Assembly: GCA_014526335.1 (NCBI GenBank)
Contig: JACTAT010000101.1
Coordinates: forward strand, 410,076 to 474,075
Length of the DNA stretch: 64,000 nt
Direction: 5' to 3'
Origin: Chrysaora quinquecirrha
Lineage: Eukaryota; Cnidaria; Scyphozoa; Semaeostomeae; Pelagiidae
In this document: one piece after another, positions 46,406-56,760 of the stretch
How positions within the stretch are numbered: position 1 is the stretch's first letter
Layout of the letters: every line of letters begins with the position of its first letter
Notes under the pieces: generated by a model
The model's input: the letters and a program-made list of their open reading frames with translations, nothing else
What the model was told of the DNA's origin: nothing
Database searches by the model: none
Program-made: the position numbers and the translations under genes

Positions 46406-46470
46406 TCCCACTCTGAGGAAACAGCTGTATGTTGTGGTAGTTGTTAGTAGCTGTTTCCGAAAGAGTGGGA
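46406..46470. other. Hairpin, ~20-bp stem, 65 nt, duplicated at 50605
   Basis: TCCCACTCTGAGGAAACAGC followed by T pairs with AGCTGTTTCCGAAAGAGTGG then GA across a ~22-base loop, with one small internal loop. The size resembles a microRNA precursor, but a short MITE relic is equally possible. Confidence 0.5.
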
Positions 46471-46837
46471 GGAAGATAATCCAGACCGAGATAACGTGGA
46501 CTGTTCCCAGTTTTCCCGCCCTAATAGCTTGCGCCAAGTTCAGGATAGCCAACCATAATCTAGTTTTTCTAATGGTCAACACAACAAGGATTGTGTTGAG
46601 TTTTTGCTCTGACGGAATTGAAATCACACCAATATGCGAAAATGGTACAAATAAGAAATAATTTGAAAAAGAACCTCGATCTGGGCTTATGAAATCCAGT
46701 TTTGTCCTTGAAGAAAGTGGGCCTAAAAATAACAGGATAATAGATCTTCAGCCTCGATGTTAACGTATTATGCGCTGGTGTCAGCCTACAATTTTGCAAG
46801 TGCACAAACTCAAACATTCAAGTGCAAGGAAGAATTT

Positions 46838-47302
46838 GCCCTACCAGGCCCTATTGGCTGCCCCACCTCTGATCCTTGAAATCCTGGTTTTGCCCCACCA
46901 GTGTTGGACCCTTTTGACTTTGGGAAGATTCAACTTTGGAAAGATTACTGCATGATTATTTTAGTCACGAAAAGCTAACCAGAGGCACTCTAGAAAAAGA
47001 AAATTCCAAAGTTTTCCCCCGTACACCGCTACGTGAGCGTGTCTTTGCACCTTTGCCACAAGTGTCTCATGTCAACTTTACTTCATTGCCCGGAGATAAC
47101 ATCTCCTCCATCCTCCAGTCAAAAAAGTGTTTGCAGGTCCTTATAGTCACTAAATTACAAGCGCAATAGAGCATGAACCATCATTCGCTTCCTTGATATT
47201 GATCCTTGGTGCTTATACAGAGGTAACTTTGTTCTCATCGAGTTGGGCCCTCCTATTAATTTGGCCCACTAGTGAAATTTCCTTAAAAGATTCCCTGCCT
47301 GT
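46838..47302. other. Unique spacer between duplication units
   Basis: Not matched elsewhere in the window. No gene supported. Confidence 0.4.
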
Positions 47303-47811
47303 ACCAGTTGTGTTGCCGTCACCAATGAGCTGTTGTTGTTGTTGTTGAAAGATTGCTGTAGCAGTTTGTAAAATTGCAAAGAATGGGACTAAATTAGATT
47401 AGTACAGTTGTAGCTAATATGGAAGTAAGAAAGATTTTTAATATTTTGTACACACATATTTCCGATTATTAGCTACTACAAATAAAGTTCTGCACAGTTT
47501 TCGTTTCATAACACATTTTTGCCCTCTTTTCACCTATATAATTACAAAAATTAAAACAAAAAAGATCTGAAAATATGTTTCAACAAATGAGGCCTGTAAA
47601 CGGACATTGACGACAATGACATGACCCAAAATTCTTGTGTCATTTAGAAAGATCAAAACGCGAATTTGATTTCTCGAAAGGATCATATGCCTCTGAAAAG
47701 CTTTAATCAAAGATTAAGTTTCGTAGGATTCGAGTCTTTTGCTTTATAGAAACAGGCTGCATCAAAACACTGAGATTTCTCAAATCTCGAAAAAGTTTAT
47801 TGAGCTAAATC

Positions 47812-49683
47812 ATGCTTTCTCTTTTCTTCATAACTACAATAATATTTTTGGGCAGTTCTTCACCATTTTCAACAGCAAGCTTAGCAGCAGAATATGACCA
47901 CTCAGCCTTTCTCGATCCTGATGAAAATTATCAACTATTCTGGACAGTTAAGGATGCAGACAAAACGATGAATTTTGTCGTAAAGGTGAAAACAACAGGA
48001 TGGGTTGGATTTGGGATATCACCTGGACTATCAGGATCAATGAAAGGAGCTGATATGGTTATTGGATGGGTTGATAGCAAGGGAAAAGGACACATTTCAG
48101 ATCGTCATGCAACTTCAAACAGCATGCCTTTGGTAGACAACAAGCAGGATTATGAGCTTACTGGAGCCTCGCAAGATGCAGGAATGACAATTCTAAAATT
48201 GAAACGCAAGCTAGCAACATGTGACAAGAACGATCTTGATATACCCTTGGGGACAACCAAAGTCATATATGCTTACGGAACATCTGATGATATAAAATAT
48301 CATGGTTCTTCTACAAGGGGTGCGCGCAGTCTCAACTTGCTGAATTACGTGAAAAACGTCCCACCTCCAGACAGTTCAAAATATTTTGATGTCACAACGA
48401 AAAACGTTCCAGTACCAAAAAAGAAAACAACATATTGGTGTGAAGCTTTCAAATTGTCAGATTTGGTGAAATTGAGTGGCACAAAGCATATAATAGAAAT
48501 TGCTCCCATAGTGGAAAAGAAAGACAGAGGGGTAGTCCATCATATTGTTCTTCATGCCTGCCAACATGACTTTGACGAAACACACCTTAATATCTCGGGT
48601 CCATGTTTCCACCCGAACATGCCCGACACGATTAAGCAATGTTCCGGAAAGTCCTCTGTTTATGCATGGGCAGTTGGAGGCGTGAATTTCAAATTTCCGG
48701 ATCATGTCGGTTGGCCAATCGGAGCTCCATACAGCATGAAGTATGTTGTACTTACGACACATTTTGACAATCCTTCCCAAAGACCTGACTTTGTTGTCAC
48801 ATCTGGTTTGAGATTTTACTATGACAAGCCAAGAAAATACGAGTCAGAATCTCTAGTTACAGGTAGTACAGTGAGACCTGGGATGGTGATTCCGCCAAAG
48901 CAAAAAGATTGGATTCTAACTGGCTACTGTCGTAAAGAATGCTCGAAAGAGATCAAGGGAGGTAATGCCTTAAATGGTGATGAAATCAGAATGTTTGCTT
49001 CATTTCCTCATGGTCACACAACTACGACAGGAATATGGACAAAGCATGTAAGGAATGGTATAGAACAGCCTGAAATTATTCGAGATGAGAACTATGACTT
49101 CGATTTTCAACAAACACATCTATTAAGGAAGGAATCATCGTTTAAGGCAGGGGATGAATTGATAACATATTGCAGATATAATTCTATGAATAGAAAGTTT
49201 GCTGTTACAGGTGGAGAGTCAACGGCAGAAGAAATGTGTTTTAATTTTATCATGTATTATCCACGTGTCAACTGGACAACGTGTTTCTCTGAGCATGAAG
49301 CTGTTAAGAATTCATTTTCTGTACGTTATGCAAAACCAGTCTGGGAATTTCGTGAGGAAAGGTTCAATAAATCTATGCCGCCAGTTCCTAAACAGTTCCT
49401 CAACTGGACTGATATCAAGTGGAACAAAACAATGGTCAGTGAATTGAAAGATATCTATGAGTCAAAGCAGTCACCGATCCTCTCAGTTTGCATGGGAAGT
49501 TTTGGTACAGTTCATGGAGTAAGAAGAACAAAGAAGGTTTTCATCAGCAAGAATCTACCAAATTCATCAAACTCCTGCACCAAAATGACCGCCGCTGCAG
49601 TTACACCATTACCGTGTTTGTGGCTTATTCTAAAATTCATGTCTGTTACTTTCATCCTTTGTGGCCATTTCGTAGTTGGCTAG
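47812..49683 (+). CDS. DBH/MOXD1-like copper monooxygenase, copy C
   Basis: 623 residues, intronless, collinear with copy B. Signal peptide to about residue 25, DOMON at about 27-160, copper ligands H243, H244, H317, H400, H402 and M475 all present, and a hydrophobic C-terminus. Differences from B are few. They cluster in the signal peptide (FLGSSS versus FVCCSA) and around 345-385, and the CuM loop reads HGHTTTTG rather than HGHTAATG. Parts of the DOMON coding sequence are closer to copy A than to B (for example DMVIGWVDSKGKG and DRHATSNS), which suggests patchy gene conversion. A candidate poly(A) signal AATAAA lies at 49849. Confidence 0.93.
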   Translation: MLSLFFITTIIFLGSSSPFSTASLAAEYDHSAFLDPDENYQLFWTVKDADKTMNFVVKVKTTGWVGFGISPGLSGSMKGADMVIGWVDSKGKGHISDRHATSNSMPLVDNKQDYELTGASQDAGMTILKLKRKLATCDKNDLDIPLGTTKVIYAYGTSDDIKYHGSSTRGARSLNLLNYVKNVPPPDSSKYFDVTTKNVPVPKKKTTYWCEAFKLSDLVKLSGTKHIIEIAPIVEKKDRGVVHHIVLHACQHDFDETHLNISGPCFHPNMPDTIKQCSGKSSVYAWAVGGVNFKFPDHVGWPIGAPYSMKYVVLTTHFDNPSQRPDFVVTSGLRFYYDKPRKYESESLVTGSTVRPGMVIPPKQKDWILTGYCRKECSKEIKGGNALNGDEIRMFASFPHGHTTTTGIWTKHVRNGIEQPEIIRDENYDFDFQQTHLLRKESSFKAGDELITYCRYNSMNRKFAVTGGESTAEEMCFNFIMYYPRVNWTTCFSEHEAVKNSFSVRYAKPVWEFREERFNKSMPPVPKQFLNWTDIKWNKTMVSELKDIYESKQSPILSVCMGSFGTVHGVRRTKKVFISKNLPNSSNSCTKMTAAAVTPLPCLWLILKFMSVTFILCGHFVVG

Positions 49684-50604
49684 ACACAAAAAGAAGAACT
49701 GACAAGTACTATTACAAATTTGATCATTTCTTTCGCGTTACTGTTTTGATTTTGATTTTCAGTGCATTCTCTTTTTTTATCTCAGCTATCATATATGATA
49801 TTAACCACCCAATGTCCCTATGAATATTGCCTTGCTCAATTGTAACAAAATAAAATCACAAATGTAAAAAGAGACAGCGTTTTTTTTTAAAGAAAATAAA
49901 TAGAGATAACTTCGTGACATAGTCGTAATAAAAACACTTCCTATCTTAATAAATAAAAGTTTCTGATGAAAACCTTATTTTTTCCTTTGTTTTGAAGCCA
50001 TAATTGCTATAGTGTTGCATAGTGGCCTACGAGAAAAGGATAGAAAATTCAAATAATGATGTTGCAAAGAAAGTAAGCAATGTAGCTCAATTTTGTTAGC
50101 AATTAGAGCTTCAAAATTTCGAGTCCCGTAAACACTGGGAAAACTAACTGAGGCCCAAGTTAGCCTACATGCAGTCTTTATGGACTTTGAATCAGCGATA
50201 GAGGCCTTGGAACTTAGCTCAGCCTAACAGACTAGGCCCACTTCAACCACAACTTTGGCCGGGAATGGGCCCAGCTAGCTTGGATGGGAAAACTTGGGAT
50301 TGACCCTGGTAAACTCAGCCTGAAACAATCGCAGCTCAGAAAAAGGACCGAGATTAGACTGATTACACGGGTCTCATGTTCCGCTCATAAATCCAGACCA
50401 ACGACCACAGCTATTCGCTAGACTTATATCCTTACAATGTTCAAATGTTCTTCTATCGTTCGATGTTCTTCTATCATTCGATCTGATGAAAAATCGAATC
50501 GTAAAAAAGTGGGAGAAGATTAATAAGCTAGTGGAAATGCAGCAAATTCAGAGCTGCAATCTGATTGGAAGAGTGGCCGCTTTTCTGCATGCAAAAGCCA
50601 TGTG
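49684..50604. other. 3' flank of copy C within the duplication
   Basis: Matches 45472-46405. No gene apart from the probable 3' UTR of copy C. Confidence 0.4.
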
Positions 50605-50669
50605 TCCCACTCTGAGGAAACAGCTGTATGTTGTGGTAGTTGTTAGTAGCTGTTTCCGAAAGAGTGGGA
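50605..50669. other. Hairpin, second copy of 46406-46470
   Basis: Both arms and the loop are retained unchanged from the unit-1 hairpin, as far as I can read. Confidence 0.5.
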
Positions 50670-51439
50670 GGAAGATAATAAGTCCAGACCGAGATAACGT
50701 GGACCGTTCCCAGTATTCTTGCCCTAATAGCCAGGGCCGTCGTTATGGGGGGGTGCGGGGGGTGCAGCACCCCCCCTTGGCTTCAAGCCTGTAGGCAACT
50801 TGTCGGCAGTTGCGTTGTCGGCAACTGAGAAAATTGAGGGCCAAAATGTTTTTCTCGTAAGCAATAACCTCATTGGAACATCCGCAAGTGCATCGCATCA
50901 TATTATAACAGAACGATAACAAAATCTTGTTGTACATTACCAAATAGAATTTGAAAGTCAGTTAAAGGAACAATTATCTATGCAAAATGACGTATCAATA
51001 AAGTTAAATCGCTTAGAACTACGATGTCCTCTTTGTTAACCTTCGCATGAATTAGCAGACGTCTTTGGGTCTTCACAATTAGCACTACTTCAGCCTTTAC
51101 TTCATTGCTTCATAACTGATTATTAACGACACGGCAGTCTACTGTATGTATACCTCCATACCTCCATTCGTTAATAGTCTAATAGCTCTAATGCTTATGG
51201 GGTCGGAACATCCCACAATCATTCTAATCAGTCATAGTCATCTTTGAAGTCGATCTCTATTGGATTGGCAAACTGGATAATGGCTCAGAAAATTGTAATT
51301 TAAAGGTCCCGAAATGGTCATTCTAGCGACTCAAATCAATAATTCTCAAAATTTTCCCCGGGAGCATGCCCCGACCCCCTAGTTAAAAGAGCTTTTTGTG
51401 CACATTTATATTTAAGCCCCTTTTTCTTGTGCCTCTCCA

Positions 51440-53260
51440 CTTCTAAAAAGTTTCAATGTCCTCGAGAGCGGGCCCTTAGACGCACCACAGAATTATGGAG
51501 AAGATGTCTCGACTCTTCGGGAATTGTTGGTACAATACTCATGGACCTATCAAAGGCCTATGACTGTCTGCCCCATGACCTCCTCATAGCAAAATTAGAG
51601 GCCTATGGGTTCGATAGCGATAGCCTTCAGCTCATTTGTAGCTACCTAGAAAACCGATACCAAAGGGTTAAAATTGGAAGCTTCAAAAGCTCACCACATA
51701 AAATCAAAATCGGTGTGCCACAAGGATCAGTACTAGGACCCATGCTCTTTAACATCTTTTTAAATGACCTATTTCTGATGAACCTAGAGTCAAACATATG
51801 CAATTTTGCTGACGATAATACAATATATGCATGTGGTAATAACTCATGGAAATAATATGTGGATTAGAACATTACTTAGCTCTTTTGTTAGATTGGTTTT
51901 CCGGAAATGGGATGGTACCGAATCCCAAAAAGCTCCAGGTTATGTTCCTTGGTCTTAAAAATAATACATATTTACGCCTTAATATAAATGGTCATAAGAT
52001 ATCATCAGCAGAAAACGTGAAACTTTTAGGAATCCATATTGACAAAAAGCTAACATTTGACGTGCATATTAAAGGTCTTTGTTCGAAGGTTAACAACAAA
52101 GTTAGTAGACTTATTACCTGAGTCGTAGTTATCGCTATTGAAATGAATCGCCTAGACGCTCAAACTACGACTCATAATCGAACGGTTATCTTTCTGGACT
52201 TACTTTTTCTGCCTCGTTCTCAAATTACCATGGTGACAATGATGTCAACGGTATGTGGTTGTAATGGCCTAAATTTACTGGGTCTAAAACGCCGTGAAAA
52301 ACAATGTTTCTTCGTGTTAAAACTCAACTTACTATTTGCTTTGCAGAAAGCTCTTACCAATCCAGCTTTATCGATATTTGTTCCAAACTTTTGCGAGATT
52401 TAGTACTAAATCGGCTGCTGAATAGGGCTCGTATATTTTGCTGTGACGATGCAACAAACGAGCCTCGTTTCAACGGGGAACAATTTTTGTTCCCGCCAGT
52501 CCCAGAAAATGTCCGTAATATTATGAGTCCCAGTTTGAGCGATCTCGGTTTGGTGTAGTCTCGGTCTGGTGAGCGATAACTGGGACTCAGGTAATAAGTC
52601 TACAAAGTTAGTGCCTTTGCAAGACTTAGTCCCTATCTCACAATAGATCAAGCAAAATCAATATGCAGCTCGGTCATCTTATCAAACTTCAATTATTGTC
52701 CTTTGGTGTGGGCGTTCTGTAGCGAAGCGGCAAACAGTATTATAAATAAAACCCATAAACGTGCTCTACGAGTGCTCTACCAGGACTATGAATCCTCCTT
52801 TGATATGCTATTGAGTCGAAACAACAGCCAGACAATACACGTATTAAAAAATCTTCAAAAACTAATGATCGAGGTCTACAAGACAATACATCAGCTGAAT
52901 CCTTCCTATCTTTGAGAGTTTCACGAAAAGAAAGAAATGAGATATAACTTGAGAATAAATGATCTTTGTAAACTTCCAATGGTCAAGACACGTTTTGGCT
53001 GTCAGTCAATATCATTCAGAGGGAGTCTCCTTTGGAACACCCTAAGTGATGAAATTAAAATGATTCCAACCCTTGCCGCTTTTAAAAATAAAATAAAATC
53101 CTGGTCTGGTGAGCAATGCACCTGTAGATTATGTTCTTAGTAATTATAGTAGATATATTATTTTTCTTGTAATTAGAGTAATTAGTTAAGTTGGAATAAA
53201 TTAGTACTTTGTACTAGTCGCTTAAGACACGAAATCCACCATTAAATAATGTGAAATGAA
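51440..53260 (+). pseudogene. 5'-truncated, frameshifted LINE reverse transcriptase (CR1/Jockey-like)
   Basis: The first readable block (to 51855) has LMDLSKAYDCLPHDLL, then VPQGSVLGPMLFNIFLNDL and the catalytic FADD. This is the palm of a non-LTR retrotransposon reverse transcriptase. Reading then shifts by one frame (51846-52106, GMVPNPKKLQVMFLG), is broken by the MITE at 52107-52601, and resumes with FNYCPLVWAFCS, THKRALRVLYQDY and finally FRGSLLWNTL near 53030. The endonuclease domain and first RT motifs are absent. It sits inside the hAT element. Frameshifts, stops and the nested insertion make it inactive. Confidence 0.88.
52107..52601. mobile_element. MITE with 30-bp TIRs and an 11-bp target duplication, inside the LINE
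   Basis: AGACTTATTACCTGAGTC (52107-52124) is inverted at 52584-52601. The match continues for 30 bp with two mismatches (through AGTTATCGCT). ACAAAGTTAGT flanks it at 52096-52106 and 52602-52612. Removing the element plus one flank copy restores the LINE reading frame (KVNNKVS-AFARLSPYL). A 9-11-bp duplication points to a Mutator-like origin (inference). Confidence 0.88.
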
Positions 53261-53819
53261 CATGAAAAAAACAGCAGGCAGGCCACACCCAGGCCACACC
53301 CATTTTTGTCGGCAAATTTAAATTCGGCACCCCCCCCCCCCTGCTTGAGAGTTCTAGCGACGGCCCTGCTAATAGCTTGCGCCAAGGTTAAGGATAGCCA
53401 ACCATAATCTAGTTTTTCTAATGGTCAACACAACAAGGATTGTGTTGAGTTTTTGCTCTGACAGAATTGAAATCACACCAATATGCGAAAACGGTACAAA
53501 TAAAAAATAATTTGAAGAAGAACCTCGATCTGGGCGTATGAAATCCAGTTTTGTCCTTGAAGAAAGTGGGCCTAAAATAACAGAACAATAAATCTTCAGC
53601 CTTGATGTTAACGTATTATGCGCTGGTGTCAGCGTACAATTTTGCAAGTGCACAAATTCAAACATTCAAGTGCAAGGAAGAATTTATGCCCCGTTTATAC
53701 CGGATAGCTATCCGAGCGCGGATTCTTTGATTTACCAATATCGGACACTGGACATATAGAGAAACCGGAACTTTGGGCCTGTTCAGACGCTCTTGACTTC
53801 TCCATCGACACCCAGCGGG

Positions 53820-54060
53820 GGGGGGGGGAGTACTCCCTACTGTAGGCTGACAGGTATGTTTCCCTCTTACGGATGGGTTTTTTTCGAAAATTCCTTGCAA
53901 CCATGTCCAATTTATGCCTAAAATACCTTAAAAGTGGGTATATAATCAAATTTCTTAAACATTTGGTACACAAATATCTACAAAAATCATAAAACTGGGT
54001 GGCTGAATGTGCAAAACAATACTTTAAAAGTGGGTTGGTTTGTAAAAACTAGAAAAGTAA
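53820..54060. mobile_element. Inverted, partly truncated relative of the 38863-39143 element
   Basis: A G-run and GAGTACTCCC at the left, then GATGGGTTTTTTTCGAAAAT and TAAAACTGGGTGG, match the complement of 38863-39143. The right end is not clean. Confidence 0.6.
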
Positions 54061-54639
54061 GACCCTGTCATTAGGTCAAAATAAGATAAGCGATAAGATA
54101 AGTGAAAATATGGTGCGAATGGATGATTGGTATTTAAGGCGCATGCGATCTTTCTTTTAAAACTGCATCAACTAAAGCATACCTTCGGAATTAGCCATGT
54201 GGAAGAAATGACTTGATTTTATTCTAGGAGGATACTTTGCAAGAGTTTGGATGAGTCTTTGCTGTGGGCTTGTAAATCTACACGTAAAAAAGTCTTTTTT
54301 TTAATTAAAGAAGCAATAGCTACACAACACACAACATGCAAGCATGCTTGGCAGTTAAGTTTGTTCTGTACGTCTATTGAGTTTAAATTTCCGAATACTT
54401 TAATACACCTGGACATACGATTGTTTTGAGAAGCGGAGAAGCTATTTACTGTCCGGAAATAATCGTAACAGCTTGGTAGTCTGTTGATAGACTTGGAAGA
54501 TTTCTCACTCAAGACGCTAACCCTAAACCTTTTCAGCATGAAATTAATTATGGGTTGCGTCATATCATTTGTTTAATATACAGCCATTAATTATAAATTT
54601 GACACTAAAAAACCTAGAGAAACAACGGACACTCAGAAA
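54061..54639. other. Intergenic, nothing supported
   Basis: An open stretch on the minus strand (54219-54563) has no domain-like features or paralogue. No gene is claimed. Confidence 0.35.
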
Positions 54640-54905
54640 CAACGTGCTGGACTCACAACGAAAATGTTGTGGGTTCGAGCCACGGTCTTTCCACTTGTGT
54701 TGCAGAGATAATAACCTTGGACAAGTTGTTAACACAAATGTGCCTCTCTCCACCCAGTTGTATAAATGGGTACCTGGTCGGTAGTTATGAGCGCCGTGTG
54801 TGGCTGCACCCTGCTATATGCTAATGCATCCAGACCAGGGGTATAGTGTAAAGTCCATTGAGTAGCAGACTCAAAAACGGCAACTTTACTTTACTTTACT
54901 TTACT
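54640..54905 (+). repeat. tRNA-derived SINE, 5'-truncated
   Basis: A tRNA-like part (TGCTGGACTCACAAC, then TTGTGGGTTCGAGCC as B box, 54667-54681) leads to a central domain (CTCTCTCCACCC, TGTATAAATGGGTACCTGG) and a (CTTTA)n tail ending at 54905. The central domain resembles the conserved core of widespread metazoan SINEs (possibly MetaSINE; from memory, not checked). The A box is lost. Confidence 0.75.
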
Positions 54906-55179
54906 CAGGTCAGTTGATGGAGATACGGATAGAACATAATACAACTGTCAAAGGGAATTGACGCCAGCAAACCTATTTGCACTTATATGGCAAATACGCA
55001 TAACAAAAGGTCGGTTATTCTTCATAATGTGGTGGAGAAAGTTTGCAGGAACGGGTTTTACTACTATAACAAATAAAGCAACCTTCCCTTTTAGTGCGTA
55101 TTAACCTAATTAATACGCATAAGTTCGCTAGCATGGGGTGGTGAATGCCCCTTCTTTAACATAAAACGATTTGACGTAA

Positions 55180-55519
55180 CCTCTGTCCACCAGTATCTTA
55201 AAATTAAGTTGCATCACAGAAAGTGCCGTTTCTCTATATGAATATCAGTTTCTTCAGTATTTTACAGTAAATTTTATATAGTGTATTTTAGTATCTTAAA
55301 TTCTTATTAGCTTGGTATACACCTATTCCTATCTTTCCCTTTTTTATTTATAGCTGGAGTTGGACCACTAATTTTACCAGCCTTTTTTGACCGTACAGAA
55401 TAATCGAGTATGAAAAAATATATGCATGCACACACATACCCTCTGTCCACCAGTGGCTGAAAATCACGTTGCATCACTGAAAGTGTCGTTTCTCCATTTG
55501 AATATCTGTTTTTTGCTAT
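55180..55519. repeat. Direct repeat, two ~80-bp copies 260 bp apart
   Basis: CCTCTGTCCACCAGT starts copies at 55180 and 55440. Both run on through GTTGCATCAC.GAAAGTG and GAATATC. The second copy ends at the left edge of the TIR element at 55525. Confidence 0.7.
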
Positions 55520-55524
55520 ACCTA

Positions 55525-56340
55525 TAGAGGGTGTCGCCCTGGTTGAGGGTATTGTTACATTAGTCAAGAATTTCAGCTGAACGAAGGAAGTTAGAAAAAT
55601 AAACTCATCACGACTCTGTTCCTGAACTCTTACTTGTTGTTGAAATGAATTATATTGGATATCGTGCAACTCGTCTTCGGTGACGAGCAGCGCAAAGACA
55701 AAGTGGTCGCGACGGCCTAAATTTTTTGAAGTCGCCCTGATTGAGGGCAAACAAAATTGTGAAATGTGCCTCCGCAGAGACCATGAAACAGTTAAAATAA
55801 GCTTGCGGCGCCGCAGGAAAATTGTTTCCTTTTTCGTACCACAGGGCGTAGCTTTCGTAAGGCAACGTTGTTAACAGGAAATTACCATAGGGCCCTCAAA
55901 TAGGGCGACTTAGGCCAATCAAACAGCTCATGGAAACAAAGCCTGTGGCGACGCAAACGGATATCAAATTACAAATCTTACATTACGTAATTTATCGGGT
56001 TGAATTAAACTTGTCATGAAGCTGTGTTTTTGTTGGAAAACCTTTCACCACTCTAATAAAAGAAACCAAAACAAAACAGTGCAACAAAATACGAAAGTGA
56101 AAATGGCGAATATTTACAATTCGTTTTCAGGTACGCATTTTAAAAATATTTTCTCTGCTGGTGGACGAAAGTTTAGTCGCACAAAAAAACGTAGAAAATA
56201 TTTCGCACATGGCGTCATCAAAATATTTTCGCGCGCTTTTGAGATTTAACTACACCACAATTCTTATTATTCAACAATAAATAGAAAGTACTAAAAACCT
56301 ATCAAACCACGTTTACCCTCAACCAGGGCGACACCCTCTA
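55525..56340. mobile_element. TIR element, GTCGCCCTGGTTGAGGG termini, with an internal relative
   Basis: TAGAGGGTGTCGCCCTGGTT and the following GAGGGTA (55525-55551) are perfectly inverted at 56314-56340. TA at both edges suggests a TA target. Inside, GTCGCCCTGATTGAGGGC (near 55731) and the inverted CCCTCAAATAGGGCGACTTA (near 55894) form a second, diverged pair. This indicates nesting or iteration of the terminal motif. The minus-strand open stretch across the left end is not a gene. Confidence 0.8.
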
Positions 56341-56631
56341 AAAGAGTTCTGGGCCGGCGCGAAATTCTTCTGGAAAATGGTAGATAAGAGTAACGGAATC
56401 CTCTCCACGCTCAAAGACAAGCATTGCAGTCATTTCAGGAGAAAAAGTGCAGCAATTTTGCTTCTAATTCACGTTAAGTGGGAGTTAAAGTGAAAGGATT
56501 CAAGTCCAAGTTTATAGGACTAGGAGGCATTTTATTAAGTATGTAATTTTTAGTGAGTTACTTGTATCTTGTTTCTGAGTTTCTTTGGATATTTATAACA
56601 TTTGATGTCACAGATTCTTTTCCTCTCTTAG

Positions 56632-56760
56632 TCTTCCATTATTCATGAATTAGAAGTAAAATCTGATGCATCTGCCTCTCGTAAAGCGGCTACAATCAAG
56701 ATCGTTGCACGTGGAGAGGATTCCCTTACTCAATACCATTTTCCAGAAAAATGGCGCTAA
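56632..56760 (+). CDS. Probable terminal exon of an unrecognised gene
   Basis: A strong pyrimidine tract and AG (TCTTTTCCTCTCTTAG) end at 56631. The next 43 codons run open to TAA at 56760 with well-mixed composition (SSIIHELEVKSD, IKIVARGEDSL, YHFPEKWR). I do not recognise the family. Upstream exons were not found; the TIR element at 55525-56340 would lie in the preceding intron or upstream. It could also be a chance frame. Confidence 0.4.
   Translation, partial: SSIIHELEVKSDASASRKAATIKIVARGEDSLTQYHFPEKWR

Larger units (their letters stand above)
43055..46837. repeat. Segmental duplication, unit 1 (copy B)
   Basis: This 3.78-kb block is matched base for base, with scattered differences, by 47303-53685 once the 2.6-kb hAT insertion there is removed. 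Similarity begins at ACCAGTT and ends within GCAAGGAAGAATTT. It covers a (GTT)n tract, the promoter region, the whole monooxygenase gene and about 1.3 kb of 3' flank, which includes a hairpin. Confidence 0.9.
50732..53368. mobile_element. hAT-type non-autonomous element (host of nested insertions)
   Basis: CAGGGCCGTCG (50732-50742) is inverted as CGACGGCCCTG (53358-53368). The 8-bp sequence CTAATAGC flanks both sides (50724-50731 and 53369-53376). The uninserted paralogue in unit 1 has a single CTAATAGC at about 46521-46530, confirming the exact insertion. CAGGG ends with an 8-bp duplication are the hAT signature. No transposase frame is seen. The interior carries a LINE fragment and a further MITE. 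Confidence 0.9.
47303..53685. repeat. Segmental duplication, unit 2 (copy C), with a nested insertion
   Basis: Homologous to 43055-46837. The match is continuous except for 50732-53376, which is a transposon insertion plus one copy of its target duplication. The (GTT)n tract is shorter than in unit 1. Confidence 0.9.

Noticed and set aside
46287..46661. 124-codon open frame 3' of copy B
   Set aside because: It overlaps the hairpin and the paralogous frame in unit 2 is not kept beyond about 50690; no domain or codon signal.
54219..54563. 114-codon minus-strand open frame
   Set aside because: No signal peptide, domain, splice context or paralogue; composition like surrounding non-coding DNA.
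55307..55750. 147-codon minus-strand open frame
   Set aside because: It spans the left end of the TIR element and its flanking direct repeat; chance frame across a mobile element boundary.
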